In this document: one piece after another, positions 1-8,004 of the stretch
Numbering within the stretch: position 1 is the first letter of the stretch
Layout of the letters: each line of letters begins with the position of its first letter
Origin: CAYPAU01 sp964408825
GTDB taxonomy: Bacteria; Patescibacteriota; Microgenomatia; Levybacterales; UBA12049
Direction of reading: 5' to 3'
Assembly (NCBI GenBank): GCA_964408825.1
Contig: CAYPAU010000008.1
Span: forward strand, 1-37,021
Length of the DNA: 37,021 bases
The notes under the pieces: model-generated
What the model saw: only the letters and a program-made list of their open reading frames with translations
Databases searched by the model: none
Told to the model about the DNA's origin: nothing
Made by a program: the position numbers and the translations under genes

Positions 1-1830
1 CTCCCCAATTTTTACTTTTGAAAGATTAATTACAAGAATTTTCCCCTCATCCATAACGCGTCTAAAATCAAAAGCGCTTAGAGATTGCCCGATTATATTT
101 CTTATCATTTTATTCGTAACAAATCTTCCGAACTTAGAAACTATGTAATCTAAGACTTCTGATTTATGAAAATCAGAAGTCTGGGCAATCTGATCGGTCC
201 AATACCTTCTTACTATTGGGTCTGCAACCTTAGGTAAAAGCTCCTGAACGTAAGCCGAGTCGGTTAAAGCACGAACAACTTCTACGAAGGTAGAGCCGGG
301 TTCATACATTACCGTAAGCATTGCATTTCTTATAGCGTGCTCAAACCGAGGTCCTATTATGCCTGTCTGATGCGGGTCGAAAAGCTTATACATAAGACCT
401 ATTATTGAGGAAACTACATAATGTTTTTGCTCCTCAGTTGCCGCATCAAGCATGTTAAAACCCATTGGTCTTTGGGTATCTGATGGATCAAAGAGAATTA
501 CATCTTCAGACCTCTGGGGAGGCATGAGTTTTAAAACATCATCTATTAAATCTCCATGAGGATCTATAACAGCCAGTCCTTCGCCATTTTTTATGTCCTG
601 CATAATCATCGCCTTTAGAAATTCCGATTTCCCCGTTCCGGTTTTTCCTATCACATACATGTGCCTTCTTCTGTCATCAAGGCTAATATGAATAGGTTTT
701 GCGATGCCTCTATATTTGCTTGTTCCCAAAAACAATCCCCTATCTGGAATTTTTGCAGGCGCAGGAGCTCTTTTGGCTGTTACCCAATGAATATGAGGAG
801 TCTCAACTGTTTTATTGGGAAAATGAAAAATTGTAGCCAATTCCTCACTCGTTAAGACTCCTGTCTGTCCTCTTATCGGCATGTATCTATAGATAAAATC
901 GTGCATGAAAAGACCCTTAAACCTGTGTTTATTTTTTGTAAATGAATTTAAGCCGTCAAATTGACTAAAGTTTGAGATAATGTTATTCAAATGCGCTTCG
1001 GCTGACTCCTTGGTCCGGGAAGAAACAACTGCTCTTATCACCACATCAAAGCCGGGTTTTCCAATCTTTCCTTCTATTCCCTCAAGTTCCTTTGAGTCTG
1101 CCGAGTAAGTCGCCTTTTCGGGGTTTGATTCAATTTTTTTGGTTTTTGAAATATAAGTTCTGCCCATTTTTTTCCATTTACCAGAAGCTGGGCTTAACAT
1201 GATCTGTATGGCAGCGCCTTCATCCTGTCCCATCTTCGCAAGAACCGATGTGATAGAAGAAAGAGGATCTGTAGGAAGGTCTTTAAAGACCTTAATGGGC
1301 AGAAAATCCGAGTTTTTAAGTCGTATGCTTGCAAAAGCGACCCTTCCATCCTTTGAGAAAATATTATATTCATTACCTACGGCATAGCCTTCCTTTGTAG
1401 TCTTATTTGAATCCACCTCAATGATCTCAGCTTCTGGATATGCACCGTTTATTTGTTTCTCGACAAAGTCTTTTATTTTATTTGGCGTATTTACATAAAA
1501 TCTTATATCCTCCGGCATTCCCACTATCTCAAAAGAGAGACTTGGTTGAGGGTTTAGAAAGGAAAATCTTCCACTTTTTCTAAGAGATGCAAAATTTGAG
1601 AACATCTGTTCCGAAGCGTCAATCTTAATCTCATTATCCCGTGGAAGCAAGACTTCAAGAAGGGTTGAGTCAAGGGACTCTTTTTCCCTGTTTCTATTTC
1701 TATACCAAAGAATAAAACCATAGAAAGCCAAAATAGAAAAACCTATTAGAACAGCTGTCCCCAGTAATGTCAAGAGAAGTATGGCAAAAAAATTTATTAT
1801 ATTTTCAGGCGAAAATGTTTCAAGCGTCAT
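1..1830 (-). CDS. DUF87/VirB4-like type IV secretion ATPase, partial (3' end outside window)
   Basis: The reading frame is open from an ATG at 1830 to the window edge, giving at least 610 residues. Residues about 13-40 form one hydrophobic membrane segment. A long central region follows, and then an ATPase domain with Walker A GKTGTGKS near residue 393 and a Walker B-like stretch reading AVIDPHGD about 35 residues later. This matches the HerA/DUF87 and VirB4/TraD class of membrane-anchored DNA-pumping ATPases, found in CPR genomes in type IV secretion or pilus loci. The gene starts 5 bp after the preceding gene's stop, so it is the last visible member of the adenosyltransferase operon. No other secretion gene is visible here; partners would have to lie to the left. 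Family is confident, substrate unknown. Confidence 0.85.
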   Translation of the reverse strand, partial: MTLETFSPENIINFFAILLLTLLGTAVLIGFSILAFYGFILWYRNRNREKESLDSTLLEVLLPRDNEIKIDASEQMFSNFASLRKSGRFSFLNPQPSLSFEIVGMPEDIRFYVNTPNKIKDFVEKQINGAYPEAEIIEVDSNKTTKEGYAVGNEYNIFSKDGRVAFASIRLKNSDFLPIKVFKDLPTDPLSSITSVLAKMGQDEGAAIQIMLSPASGKWKKMGRTYISKTKKIESNPEKATYSADSKELEGIEGKIGKPGFDVVIRAVVSSRTKESAEAHLNNIISNFSQFDGLNSFTKNKHRFKGLFMHDFIYRYMPIRGQTGVLTSEELATIFHFPNKTVETPHIHWVTAKRAPAPAKIPDRGLFLGTSKYRGIAKPIHISLDDRRRHMYVIGKTGTGKSEFLKAMIMQDIKNGEGLAVIDPHGDLIDDVLKLMPPQRSEDVILFDPSDTQRPMGFNMLDAATEEQKHYVVSSIIGLMYKLFDPHQTGIIGPRFEHAIRNAMLTVMYEPGSTFVEVVRALTDSAYVQELLPKVADPIVRRYWTDQIAQTSDFHKSEVLDYIVSKFGRFVTNKMIRNIIGQSLSAFDFRRVMDEGKILVINLSKVKIGE

Positions 1831-1835
1831 ATTTT

Positions 1836-2267
1836 TTAAACCGGGTTTTGTACCGGAGTTTCAGGTTTTTTAATACTCAATTTTTTAAGAGCCCTCCATA
1901 CAAGTCCTCCAAGCCAGGCAAGGGCAGAGCTTTTATCCGGTGTCCTTTCTGCTGCAAAAGCTTCTGTCTCTGTCATTGGTGCATTCGCAATAGCTGTTTG
2001 AGTCGATGGAACAATCATTGGTGGTGGGGTCACATCAGCAATCTTTATGGTTTCATCCATTGGATGGGGAGAGGTTGTAACTCCCATTTCTGAAAGTTCA
2101 GGAGCAACCTCAGGTCCCTTCTCAGATGAAGTTATCAAATCTTTCGCCTCCGCTCCCAAAGGACCTGCCTCTTTACTGCCGGCGCTTCCCACCGGACCTA
2201 CCGGCTGAGGAATACTGTTTTGATCCGAAGTCTTAGGTAATTGGTCTTCTTTGACATCATCATTCAT
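1836..2267 (-). CDS. hypothetical low-complexity Pro/Ala/Ser-rich protein
   Basis: A 143-residue product with no recognised domain. Residues 1-110 are acidic and rich in P, S, T and A, so probably disordered. The last 30 residues hold a hydrophobic or amphipathic stretch (LAWLGGLVWRALKKL) followed by a basic tail, which could anchor the protein at a membrane or to the ATPase encoded 5 bp downstream. I chose the ATG at 2267 over the longer frame from 2336 because the longer version would overlap the upstream gene and start in unconserved-looking sequence. A TATCAT motif lies 9 bp upstream of this ATG and no Shine-Dalgarno is visible, so an internal promoter is possible. Function not assigned. 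Confidence 0.6.
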   Translation of the reverse strand: MNDDVKEDQLPKTSDQNSIPQPVGPVGSAGSKEAGPLGAEAKDLITSSEKGPEVAPELSEMGVTTSPHPMDETIKIADVTPPPMIVPSTQTAIANAPMTETEAFAAERTPDKSSALAWLGGLVWRALKKLSIKKPETPVQNPV

Positions 2268-2301
2268 AGTAAAAATATGATACCACGAAACGGGAGGCGT
2301 G

Positions 2302-3357
2302 TCATGCTGCAAGAGGCAGAGAGGCTTTTTTATCACCGCAGGAAACCGCGGAAGGATCGGAGCAAAACTTGTTCTGACAGACAGATATTAACTCATTATG
2401 AGGTCTTACATTTTTATATCCGCATGCAGGACAATTAAATGTCCTTGAGCCATGCAGATCAGGTTCAAAATCAAATTCGGAAACCGACCATGGAGAGTCA
2501 GCTCCCGATTTTCCAGGACAAGCCGTAGGCACTTGCCTTACCTCCCTAATCTCAACGCTTCTCTGCTCAGAGTAAGAAAGAGGGTAATCAACATAGTCTC
2601 TATAAACTTGCCCATTTTTTCTTCTTTTGATATTTTCCCAAACATCATCCGTAAAATTCAACATGCCGTTAAATGAGTCAGGATCACGATTCAAGAGATA
2701 ATTCCTTACAAAAACGGAGCCCTTAACTTGTCTCCAAATTTCCGAAAAATCTTCGGTGGTCATATATTCATGGTGTTTATGAAGGAGTCTGTGTACCTGT
2801 TCTGAGGTTAAATTAATGTCTTTTAGAACAATGGGGGTTGCCAGGAACTCTTCGGGGCTCGGCGGATTTTCCGGGTCCATGCCGGGAAGAATTTCGGCAT
2901 AATCTTGGGCCGTTAAACCGGAACTATATCTTGAATACTCTATGTGTCTTTTTCCGTTTCTTTTCTTAAAAGTTGCCATATCATGATATCTATGTTTGTA
3001 TTTTCCTGACGGAAGAGAAATATTTAGAACAATAACGTTCTCGGGGGTATTCGGGTCAGACATTACAGGATCTATTGTCTCTGAAAACCCAGTAACCTCT
3101 GCATCTTCCCTCTCAAAATCTTCATCTGTGGTACTTAATCTTCTCAAAAGATCCCGTCCTCTTTTTATAGACTCTATAAATGGTTCGGTCTTTCCGGGAC
3201 GAACCAAATGTCCATCAACGATTTCGTATTCAACTGTTGAAACAAGGACGTTAAAGCGTTCTTTAAGATGGGTCTCAAGCTGAGTCATTATAAAACTGGT
3301 ATCAGTCTCATGCCGGTCATAATCAATGTTATATTGAAGAAGTTCTGCTCTTGGCAT
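2302..3357 (-). CDS. hypothetical protein with C-terminal zinc ribbon
   Basis: A 351-residue protein of unknown function. The N-terminal two thirds are charged and soluble-looking. The C-terminal region has two CxxC-type pairs (CPAC near residue 310, and a second Cys pair about 20 residues later) that look like a zinc ribbon, followed by a short tail. The start ATG (3357) lies 1 bp beyond the adenosyltransferase stop, so the two are co-transcribed and probably translationally coupled. It sits between a cobalamin enzyme and a secretion-type ATPase, and context does not decide which it works with. No family recognised; the zinc ribbon is read from cysteine spacing only. Confidence 0.7.
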   Translation of the reverse strand: MPRAELLQYNIDYDRHETDTSFIMTQLETHLKERFNVLVSTVEYEIVDGHLVRPGKTEPFIESIKRGRDLLRRLSTTDEDFEREDAEVTGFSETIDPVMSDPNTPENVIVLNISLPSGKYKHRYHDMATFKKRNGKRHIEYSRYSSGLTAQDYAEILPGMDPENPPSPEEFLATPIVLKDINLTSEQVHRLLHKHHEYMTTEDFSEIWRQVKGSVFVRNYLLNRDPDSFNGMLNFTDDVWENIKRRKNGQVYRDYVDYPLSYSEQRSVEIREVRQVPTACPGKSGADSPWSVSEFDFEPDLHGSRTFNCPACGYKNVRPHNELISVCQNKFCSDPSAVSCGDKKASLPLAA

Positions 3358-3358
3358 C

Positions 3359-3928
3359 TTAATCTTTACTTCCTTTCCATATAATCTCTCGCCTCTTTTC
3401 CTTAAAATTGATAAATCTTGCCATTGTCAGAAATAAATCCGAGAGTCTGTTCAGGTATACAATTATATCTTTCTGAACTTTTTCTTTTTCTGATAAAACA
3501 ACTATTCTCCTCTCTCCCCTACGGCAAACAGTTCTTGCTATGTGCAAGCTTGAACCAGCTGCCCCTCCTCCGGGAAGAATAAAATTAAAAAGAGCAGGCA
3601 AATCTTTCGTCATTTCATCGATCATAATTTCAAACTCCTTGACTCTTTTAGAAAGGCTGATTTTCGCCGTAGGATTTGCCAACGCCGCTCCGATTTCAAA
3701 AAGGTCATTTTGGATTTTAACAAGCTCTTTTGTTAGTTGTGCTGCCTTTGGCGAGCCTCGTCTTTGGCGGGAGTTGTTAGTTGTTAGTTGCGATAGGGTA
3801 AACCCTATCACACTGCTTAACTCATCAATCGTACCAATGGCCTCAATCCTAAGGCTTGCTTTTGAGATTCTTTTGCCGGAAAACAAACCCGTATCTCCCT
3901 TATCTCCTGTTTTTGTATAAATCGGCAT
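3359..3928 (-). CDS. PduO-type ATP:cob(I)alamin adenosyltransferase
   Basis: Converts cob(I)alamin and ATP to adenosylcobalamin, the cofactor of the class II reductase encoded just upstream. The family signature is clear: the N-terminal TKTGDKGDTGLFSGKR loop (residues 5-20), IGTIDELSS near residue 33, and the C-terminal RTVCRRGERR helix plus YLNRLSDLFLTMAR. Length (189 aa) is normal for the family. After residue about 46 the protein carries an extra segment (TTNNSRQRRGSPKAA) encoded by a (gttgtta) heptamer repeat plus a repeated CGCCAAAG word, so it looks like an in-frame repeat insertion in a surface loop. Expression should be controlled by the cobalamin riboswitch and terminator between this gene and nrdJ. 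Orthodox function, high confidence. Confidence 0.95.
   Translation of the reverse strand: MPIYTKTGDKGDTGLFSGKRISKASLRIEAIGTIDELSSVIGFTLSQLTTNNSRQRRGSPKAAQLTKELVKIQNDLFEIGAALANPTAKISLSKRVKEFEIMIDEMTKDLPALFNFILPGGGAAGSSLHIARTVCRRGERRIVVLSEKEKVQKDIIVYLNRLSDLFLTMARFINFKEKRREIIWKGSKD
3773..3790. repeat. heptamer tandem repeat (gttgtta) inside adenosyltransferase gene
   Basis: Two and a half copies of gttgtta lie inside the adenosyltransferase coding region. Next to them are two copies of the word CGCCAAAG (minus strand). Together they encode an extra loop in frame. Similar heptamer tracts lie in the GAPDH and PGK genes. Confidence 0.7.
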
Positions 3929-3975
3929 ATTTCAAACTAAAAACTAAAAGCTAAAAACTAATAACAAAATTGCAA

Positions 3976-4000
3976 TAAAAAACCTTCCGAGAAGGAAGGT
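3976..4000 (-). terminator. intrinsic terminator of the cobalamin riboswitch
   Basis: On the minus strand, ACCTTCC, a 5-nt loop TTCTC, then GGAAGGT, followed by a six-T run. A 7-bp perfect stem with U tract 48 nt before the adenosyltransferase ATG is a classic attenuator placed directly after the aptamer. Confidence 0.88.
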
Positions 4001-4105
4001 GAAATATTTCCTGCTCGGGATTTAAGAAAATATAAGTTTTCTGACTATACAGTAGCGGCACTGTGAGGGAATTTCACCCTTCTTACCTTATACCTTTTTA
4101 AGTTT
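3976..4105 (-). promoter_or_regulatory. cobalamin (AdoCbl) riboswitch
   Basis: On the minus strand the segment carries the conserved B12-aptamer core: GGUGAAAUUCCC (4078-4067), then CAGUGCCGCUACUGU (4063-4049), then AGUCAG and, further on, GAGCAGGAAA. Order and spacing fit the cobalamin riboswitch family. It lies between nrdJ and the adenosyltransferase gene, pointing at the latter. RNA bases 4005-3998 (AUUUCACC) are perfectly complementary to aptamer bases 4078-4071 (GGUGAAAU) and also form the first part of the terminator stem. Ligand-free RNA could therefore pair the aptamer core with the terminator arm (antitermination), while AdoCbl binding would free the arm and stop transcription. The pairing is seen in sequence; the switching direction is inference from the family. 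Confidence 0.88.
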
Positions 4106-4141
4106 TTAACTATTCACTATACGCTATTTTCTATACGCTTG

Positions 4142-6649
4142 CTAGCATTCGGCATAGCCGCAGCTATAACACTTTCTGCAGCCTTCTTCATACGCAAGGC
4201 TTCCTGCTCCGCATTCTGGACAGATGTCATAGAGTCCGGTTATTGACTCCAGTTTTTCGTCTTGAACAACTCCTGCTCCTTTTCCTACTAGAGAGAGTTG
4301 TTGAAGTTTTGTGATTTCTTCTGAAGATTCTTCTTCTTTGCCTTCTGATGAACCATTGGGTAAACCCACATCAGATGCACCGTTTAAATTCCCGTTACCC
4401 AAGCTTTGTCCGTTTGCCAATTCAACCCCTGCACTTTGGGCAGGAAGATTCTTGTCATCCACCCTCCCGTTTACCGCAAATCCGAAATGACTTGCAAGTA
4501 TCTTGGCGACTGCATCGGGGAGTGATCTTACTTTGTCTTTCCCAAATCCGACACTTCTTGCTCCTCCGATTCCCGCAAGCTGGGCGACAATTTGTCTAAT
4601 CCTTTCTCTTCTTGATACTCCGTCTTCGATTCGAAGGTTTAAGGAGATAAGTCTTCCTAGTCCATCTGCCATTGCTGCAACATCCGAGCCTGATTTACCG
4701 ATGGTAATAAATACCTCAAAAGGCTCTTTATTTTCATCATGATTTATTGTGACATACGTTCTCCCTACAGGCGTATCAACCCTATATGTCACTCCCTCAA
4801 GCTGCATGGGACGGGGAGCAACTGGCTTTTGAGAAATTTTTTCCTCGGATTTTTCCTTCTTCTCATCTATTCTTGTCAACACTCCCTCGCGAGAACCATC
4901 TCTCATATAAGTTACGCCCTTAAGTCCTAAATCATAAGCTGCCATATAAAGAGTCTTTACATCTTCGACCGTGTGGGAATTTGGTGCATTCACTGTCTTT
5001 GAAATTGATGCATCGATGTATTTTTGAGCTACTGCCTGAACCTGTGCATGTTCAAGAGGTGTTAGGTCATTTGCCGAAACAAAGTAATCAGGCCTGTCCT
5101 GAGCGGAGCCGAAGGATTTTCCTTCCTCCTGGACTTGTTCTGAGCCGGTCGAAGAATGATTCTTTTTCCATTCCTCAAAAAGTGGGTGGTACATTACATG
5201 TTCCCCTGTTCTATCCCGTCTTATAAATGTAAATTCGTAAACCGGCTCAATTCCGGATGTTACGCCCGAAAGAAGAGATGTTGTGCCGGTTGGAGCAATG
5301 GTAAGTAGGACCGCATTTCTTATCCCCTGCTTTGCTATTTTTTTCTTAATTTCCCCGGGAAGTTCTTTTATGTGATAGCCTTTAAGATATTTATTTTTAT
5401 CAAACTTCGGAAAGGTTCCTTTTTCTTTGGCAATTTCAGTAGATGCCTCATAGGCACTGTCTCGAAGAGTTTTAAACATTTTATCTATAACCTTAAGAGA
5501 CTCATCCGAACCATAACGAATCTTCATTTTAATAAGGGCATCCCCAAGACCCATTATTCCAAGACCCGTTCTTCTAATATCTTTCGCACATTTTTCGTTT
5601 TCTTTAAAGAAATAATACGTCTTATCAATTACGTTATCCATAAATCTTATTGCAGTCTTTATATCCTCTTGAAAATTATCGTAATTGAAACTACCGTCTT
5701 GCCTTACATAAGCCGCAAGATTCATGGCTCCTAAATTACACACTGCCCAAGGACCGAGTGGCTGCTCTCCGCAGGGATTTGTTGCAACGAGTTTTTCAAA
5801 GTACCAGGTGTTACTTCTTTTATTTGACCTCTCAAGAAAGTGAAGACCCGGTTCAGCACTTCTCCATGCAGCTTCGCAAATAAGATTCCAAAGAGCTCTC
5901 GCTTTGACAGATTTATGAACCTTTATTTTTCCACCTAGTTTTTTCCACTCCGCTATTTCTCCATTCCAATGTTTGTCATACTTTGGATCATCAAGGTCAG
6001 GATAGATAAGATCCCAATTCTCATCTTTTTTAACGGCCGCCATAAAGGCTTCCGAGATACAAACAGAAAGGTTTGCACCATTTATCCTGGACAGATCCTG
6101 CTTAACCGTTATAAATTCCTCAATATCCGGATGCCAATCCCAAAGCATAAGCATCGTTGCGCCGCGCCTTGTTCCGCCCTGTTGAACAACATCATGAGTA
6201 GCATAGGAGAAGAGTCCTGCCCATGTGACAGGACCCGAAGAAGTGCCATTGACTTTTTTAACTCGGGTACCCCGAGGACGAAGTGAGGAAAGATTTAAAC
6301 CAACACCCCCTGAGCGAGACTGAATCTCTACTAATTGTTTTAGTGACTCAAGAATTCCCTCTCGGGAATCTTTGGGAGATGGAATAACGAAGCAATTAAA
6401 GTATGTAACTTGATAATCCGTACCGGCACCGGAGAGGATTCGACCTCCTGGAACAAATTTAAAATCGCTCATTACATCATAGAATTTTTGCTCCCAATAT
6501 TTTCTATCTTTCTTTTTCTCTCCTTCCGCAATTCCCCGAGCAACTCTTGTCCACATCTCCTCCGGAGCATGTTCAAGAAGCTCCCCTTTTACCCCCTTTA
6601 GGGCATATCTATCTAGAAATACTTTTTGCCTTACACCATTAAGTTTCAT
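4142..6649 (-). CDS. nrdJ: adenosylcobalamin-dependent ribonucleotide reductase, class II
   Basis: Makes deoxyribonucleotides from ribonucleotides with an adenosylcobalamin-derived thiyl radical. Residues 291-295 read NPCGE, the NxCxE catalytic motif, with the radical cysteine at C293. C86 (FNCFVIP) and C304 (AVCNLGAMN) are plausible redox cysteines. The C-terminus ends in a zinc-ribbon-like CPEC...CRKC...C cluster that in this family regenerates the active-site thiols. The N-terminus lacks an obvious ATP cone. Length 835 aa is in the family range. Residues about 498-519 are encoded by two copies of a dispersed 20-bp repeat, a likely loop insertion. nrdR lies 36 bp upstream, so nrdR-nrdJ is one operon, and the AdoCbl-making enzyme follows downstream. 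No other reductase class is seen in the window. Confidence 0.96.
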   Translation of the reverse strand: MKLNGVRQKVFLDRYALKGVKGELLEHAPEEMWTRVARGIAEGEKKKDRKYWEQKFYDVMSDFKFVPGGRILSGAGTDYQVTYFNCFVIPSPKDSREGILESLKQLVEIQSRSGGVGLNLSSLRPRGTRVKKVNGTSSGPVTWAGLFSYATHDVVQQGGTRRGATMLMLWDWHPDIEEFITVKQDLSRINGANLSVCISEAFMAAVKKDENWDLIYPDLDDPKYDKHWNGEIAEWKKLGGKIKVHKSVKARALWNLICEAAWRSAEPGLHFLERSNKRSNTWYFEKLVATNPCGEQPLGPWAVCNLGAMNLAAYVRQDGSFNYDNFQEDIKTAIRFMDNVIDKTYYFFKENEKCAKDIRRTGLGIMGLGDALIKMKIRYGSDESLKVIDKMFKTLRDSAYEASTEIAKEKGTFPKFDKNKYLKGYHIKELPGEIKKKIAKQGIRNAVLLTIAPTGTTSLLSGVTSGIEPVYEFTFIRRDRTGEHVMYHPLFEEWKKNHSSTGSEQVQEEGKSFGSAQDRPDYFVSANDLTPLEHAQVQAVAQKYIDASISKTVNAPNSHTVEDVKTLYMAAYDLGLKGVTYMRDGSREGVLTRIDEKKEKSEEKISQKPVAPRPMQLEGVTYRVDTPVGRTYVTINHDENKEPFEVFITIGKSGSDVAAMADGLGRLISLNLRIEDGVSRRERIRQIVAQLAGIGGARSVGFGKDKVRSLPDAVAKILASHFGFAVNGRVDDKNLPAQSAGVELANGQSLGNGNLNGASDVGLPNGSSEGKEEESSEEITKLQQLSLVGKGAGVVQDEKLESITGLYDICPECGAGSLAYEEGCRKCYSCGYAEC
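5093..5154. repeat. two copies of a dispersed ~21-bp repeat inside nrdJ
   Basis: Copies at 5093-5115 and 5134-5154 share the pattern CTTCG-n-n-GGCTCAG-n-ACA (minus strand: CCTTCGGCTCCGCTCAGGAC and CTTCGACCGGCTCAGAACAAG). They are translated in frame. A third copy lies in the transketolase C-subunit gene at 17825-17843. Confidence 0.8.
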
Positions 6650-6685
6650 AAATATGTCTTATGTGACTTATAAGACTTATACGTC

Positions 6686-7135
6686 CTATTTAATCAATCT
6701 CTTTACTTCTTTCTCAAAATCCTCAACATCTACAAATCTTTTAAAAACGCTTGAAAATCTTATATATGCCACCTTATCAAGTTTCTTAAGTCTTTGAGCA
6801 ACCATTTGTCCTATTTTTTTACTATCCACCTCGACCGAGTCAGCACCCCTTAATTCTCTTTCAATTTCGGTAACTATTTTCTCAATGTCCTCCATTGAGA
6901 CTTTTGTTTTCTCACAAGACCTTATAATTCCTGACCTTAACTTATCCCTGTTGAACTGTTCGCGTCTACCATCCTTTTTAATTACCACCAAGTTTATATT
7001 TTCTACTCTTTCGTAGGTCGTAAACCTCTTCTGACAGGAAGTACATTCTCTTCTTCTTCTAATAGTCTCTAAATCTTCGCTGTATCTTGTTTCCACAACC
7101 TCTGTTTCCTTTGATCCGCAGTATGGACATTTCAT
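6686..7135 (-). CDS. nrdR: transcriptional repressor NrdR
   Basis: A 149-residue protein with the full NrdR layout: a zinc ribbon with C3, C6, C31 and C34, followed by an ATP-cone domain from about residue 46 (VVIKKDGRREQFNRDKL) to about 136 (VAYIRFSSVFKRF). The family senses ATP/dATP and represses ribonucleotide reductase genes by binding paired NrdR boxes. Here it is the first gene of an operon with nrdJ and is preceded by two such boxes over its own promoter, so autoregulation is expected. Length and motifs are standard. Confidence 0.97.
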   Translation of the reverse strand: MKCPYCGSKETEVVETRYSEDLETIRRRRECTSCQKRFTTYERVENINLVVIKKDGRREQFNRDKLRSGIIRSCEKTKVSMEDIEKIVTEIERELRGADSVEVDSKKIGQMVAQRLKKLDKVAYIRFSSVFKRFVDVEDFEKEVKRLIK

Positions 7136-7204
7136 AAAAATAAGGTCTTCTCTTGCAAGGTGGGTCTTGTTCCAAAAGAAAAATTATCAATGTTCTATTT
7201 AGAA

Positions 7205-7219
7205 TCCGCCTCTGGCGGA
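7205..7219. repeat. short palindrome TCCGCCTCTGGCGGA in nrdR leader
   Basis: A perfect 6-bp inverted repeat with a 3-nt centre. It belongs to the same sequence type as the 18-bp palindrome at 15385-15402 inside the glycerate kinase gene. In the nrdR leader it could form a small hairpin. Confidence 0.7.
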
Positions 7220-7220
7220 A

Positions 7221-7236
7221 TCACTACTTATAGTGC
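7221..7236 (-). promoter_or_regulatory. NrdR box 1 (proximal)
   Basis: GCACTATAAGTAGTGA on the minus strand matches the consensus ACACWATATATWGTGT at 12 of 16 positions, with perfect CACTA/TAGTG arms. It sits at or just past the predicted transcription start of nrdR. Confidence 0.75.
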
Positions 7237-7244
7237 CAAGAATC

Positions 7245-7273
7245 ATGCTATTACACTAAATCTGCTGTGTCAA
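7245..7273 (-). promoter_or_regulatory. sigma70-type promoter of nrdR-nrdJ
   Basis: TTGACA (7273-7268), 17-bp spacer, TAGCAT (7250-7245) on the minus strand. The distal NrdR box fills the spacer, which fits repression by blocking RNA polymerase. Confidence 0.75.
7253..7268 (-). promoter_or_regulatory. NrdR box 2 (distal)
   Basis: ACAGCAGATTTAGTGT on the minus strand matches the NrdR consensus at 12 of 16 positions. Its centre is 32 bp from that of box 1 (16-bp gap), the spacing known for paired NrdR boxes. Confidence 0.7.
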
Positions 7274-7431
7274 CCATCAATTTCTGCATCAAAATATAGC
7301 AAGGCGACTTTTAGCCTCATTTTAGAAAAAACCTAAAAAAAACAAGAAGAAAGAGTAAAAAAATAGAATTAATTTCGAAACCTTTAAAAAATGGCCAGAA
7401 AAAAAATGCTCGGAAGGCAAGAATTGGGCTA

Positions 7432-8004
7432 CTATTTGGGCATAAAACCTTTTAACATTTCCTCGAATCTCTCTGCTCTTCTCAAAGATGGAATGAGACC
7501 ACCTCTTACTTTACCGCTGTCTCTTTCCGAAAGTTCTTTTATTACCTCTTGATGTTTGAGGGAGGCAATATAATATTTCTGTATCAAACTATCTGCTGAC
7601 AAATTCTGTTTCCTTGCCAATTGAAGCTGATCGATTCCCTTCTCAAAATAGTTTTCTCCTTTCGAAACTTTAGAGGCAACCATCTCATATTTCCCTTCTC
7701 CCTTTTTCATTAGATAAACTGCTTCATTTAATCTTTTGTCTGCGGTTAAAAGATAAAATTCTGCTTTTTTTATTGGATCTGCTATCAAAAACTCGGTTAT
7801 TCTATCTCTTAATGCTTTTAAAAAATAAAGAGGGTTATCAGACAGAATGCCAGGATATGGCAAGGTGTAATCAATGGGAGTAGGCTGGGCAGATTCGGTC
7901 GATCTCTCCATCTTTCCCTCTCGTGTCGCATCCTGTGCGAAAGTAGGAATAACTACGATATTAAATGTCAATAAAAAAATTAATAAAATTAAAAAATTTT
8001 TCAT
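7432..8004 (-). CDS. secreted DUF5667-domain protein
   Basis: A 190-residue protein with a signal peptide (residues 1-23, MKNFLILL... ending near TFAQ). The mature part contains the DUF5667 hallmark YPGILSDNPLYFLKALRDRI (residues about 49-68), followed by helices predicted to form a bundle. This family is common in CPR and some other bacteria as extracellular or membrane-associated proteins of unknown function. The start overlaps the preceding gene's stop by 4 bp (ATGA), so the two are translationally coupled. Family call is good; role is unknown. Confidence 0.85.
   Translation of the reverse strand: MKNFLILLIFLLTFNIVVIPTFAQDATREGKMERSTESAQPTPIDYTLPYPGILSDNPLYFLKALRDRITEFLIADPIKKAEFYLLTADKRLNEAVYLMKKGEGKYEMVASKVSKGENYFEKGIDQLQLARKQNLSADSLIQKYYIASLKHQEVIKELSERDSGKVRGGLIPSLRRAERFEEMLKGFMPK

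Larger units (their letters stand above)
7136..7431. other. 296-bp intergenic region holding the nrdR promoter and AT-rich filler
   Basis: The right side (7300-7431) lies downstream of the DUF5667 gene and is A-rich with no ORF or clear terminator. The left side (7200-7273) holds the nrdR promoter, two NrdR boxes and a short palindrome. The nrdR leader from the predicted start point to ATG is about 100 nt and has no recognised riboswitch. Confidence 0.6.

Noticed and set aside
1836..2336. Longer 166-residue version of the low-complexity protein
   Set aside because: The extra 23 residues overlap the upstream gene and look out of place; the ATG at 2267 is more likely.
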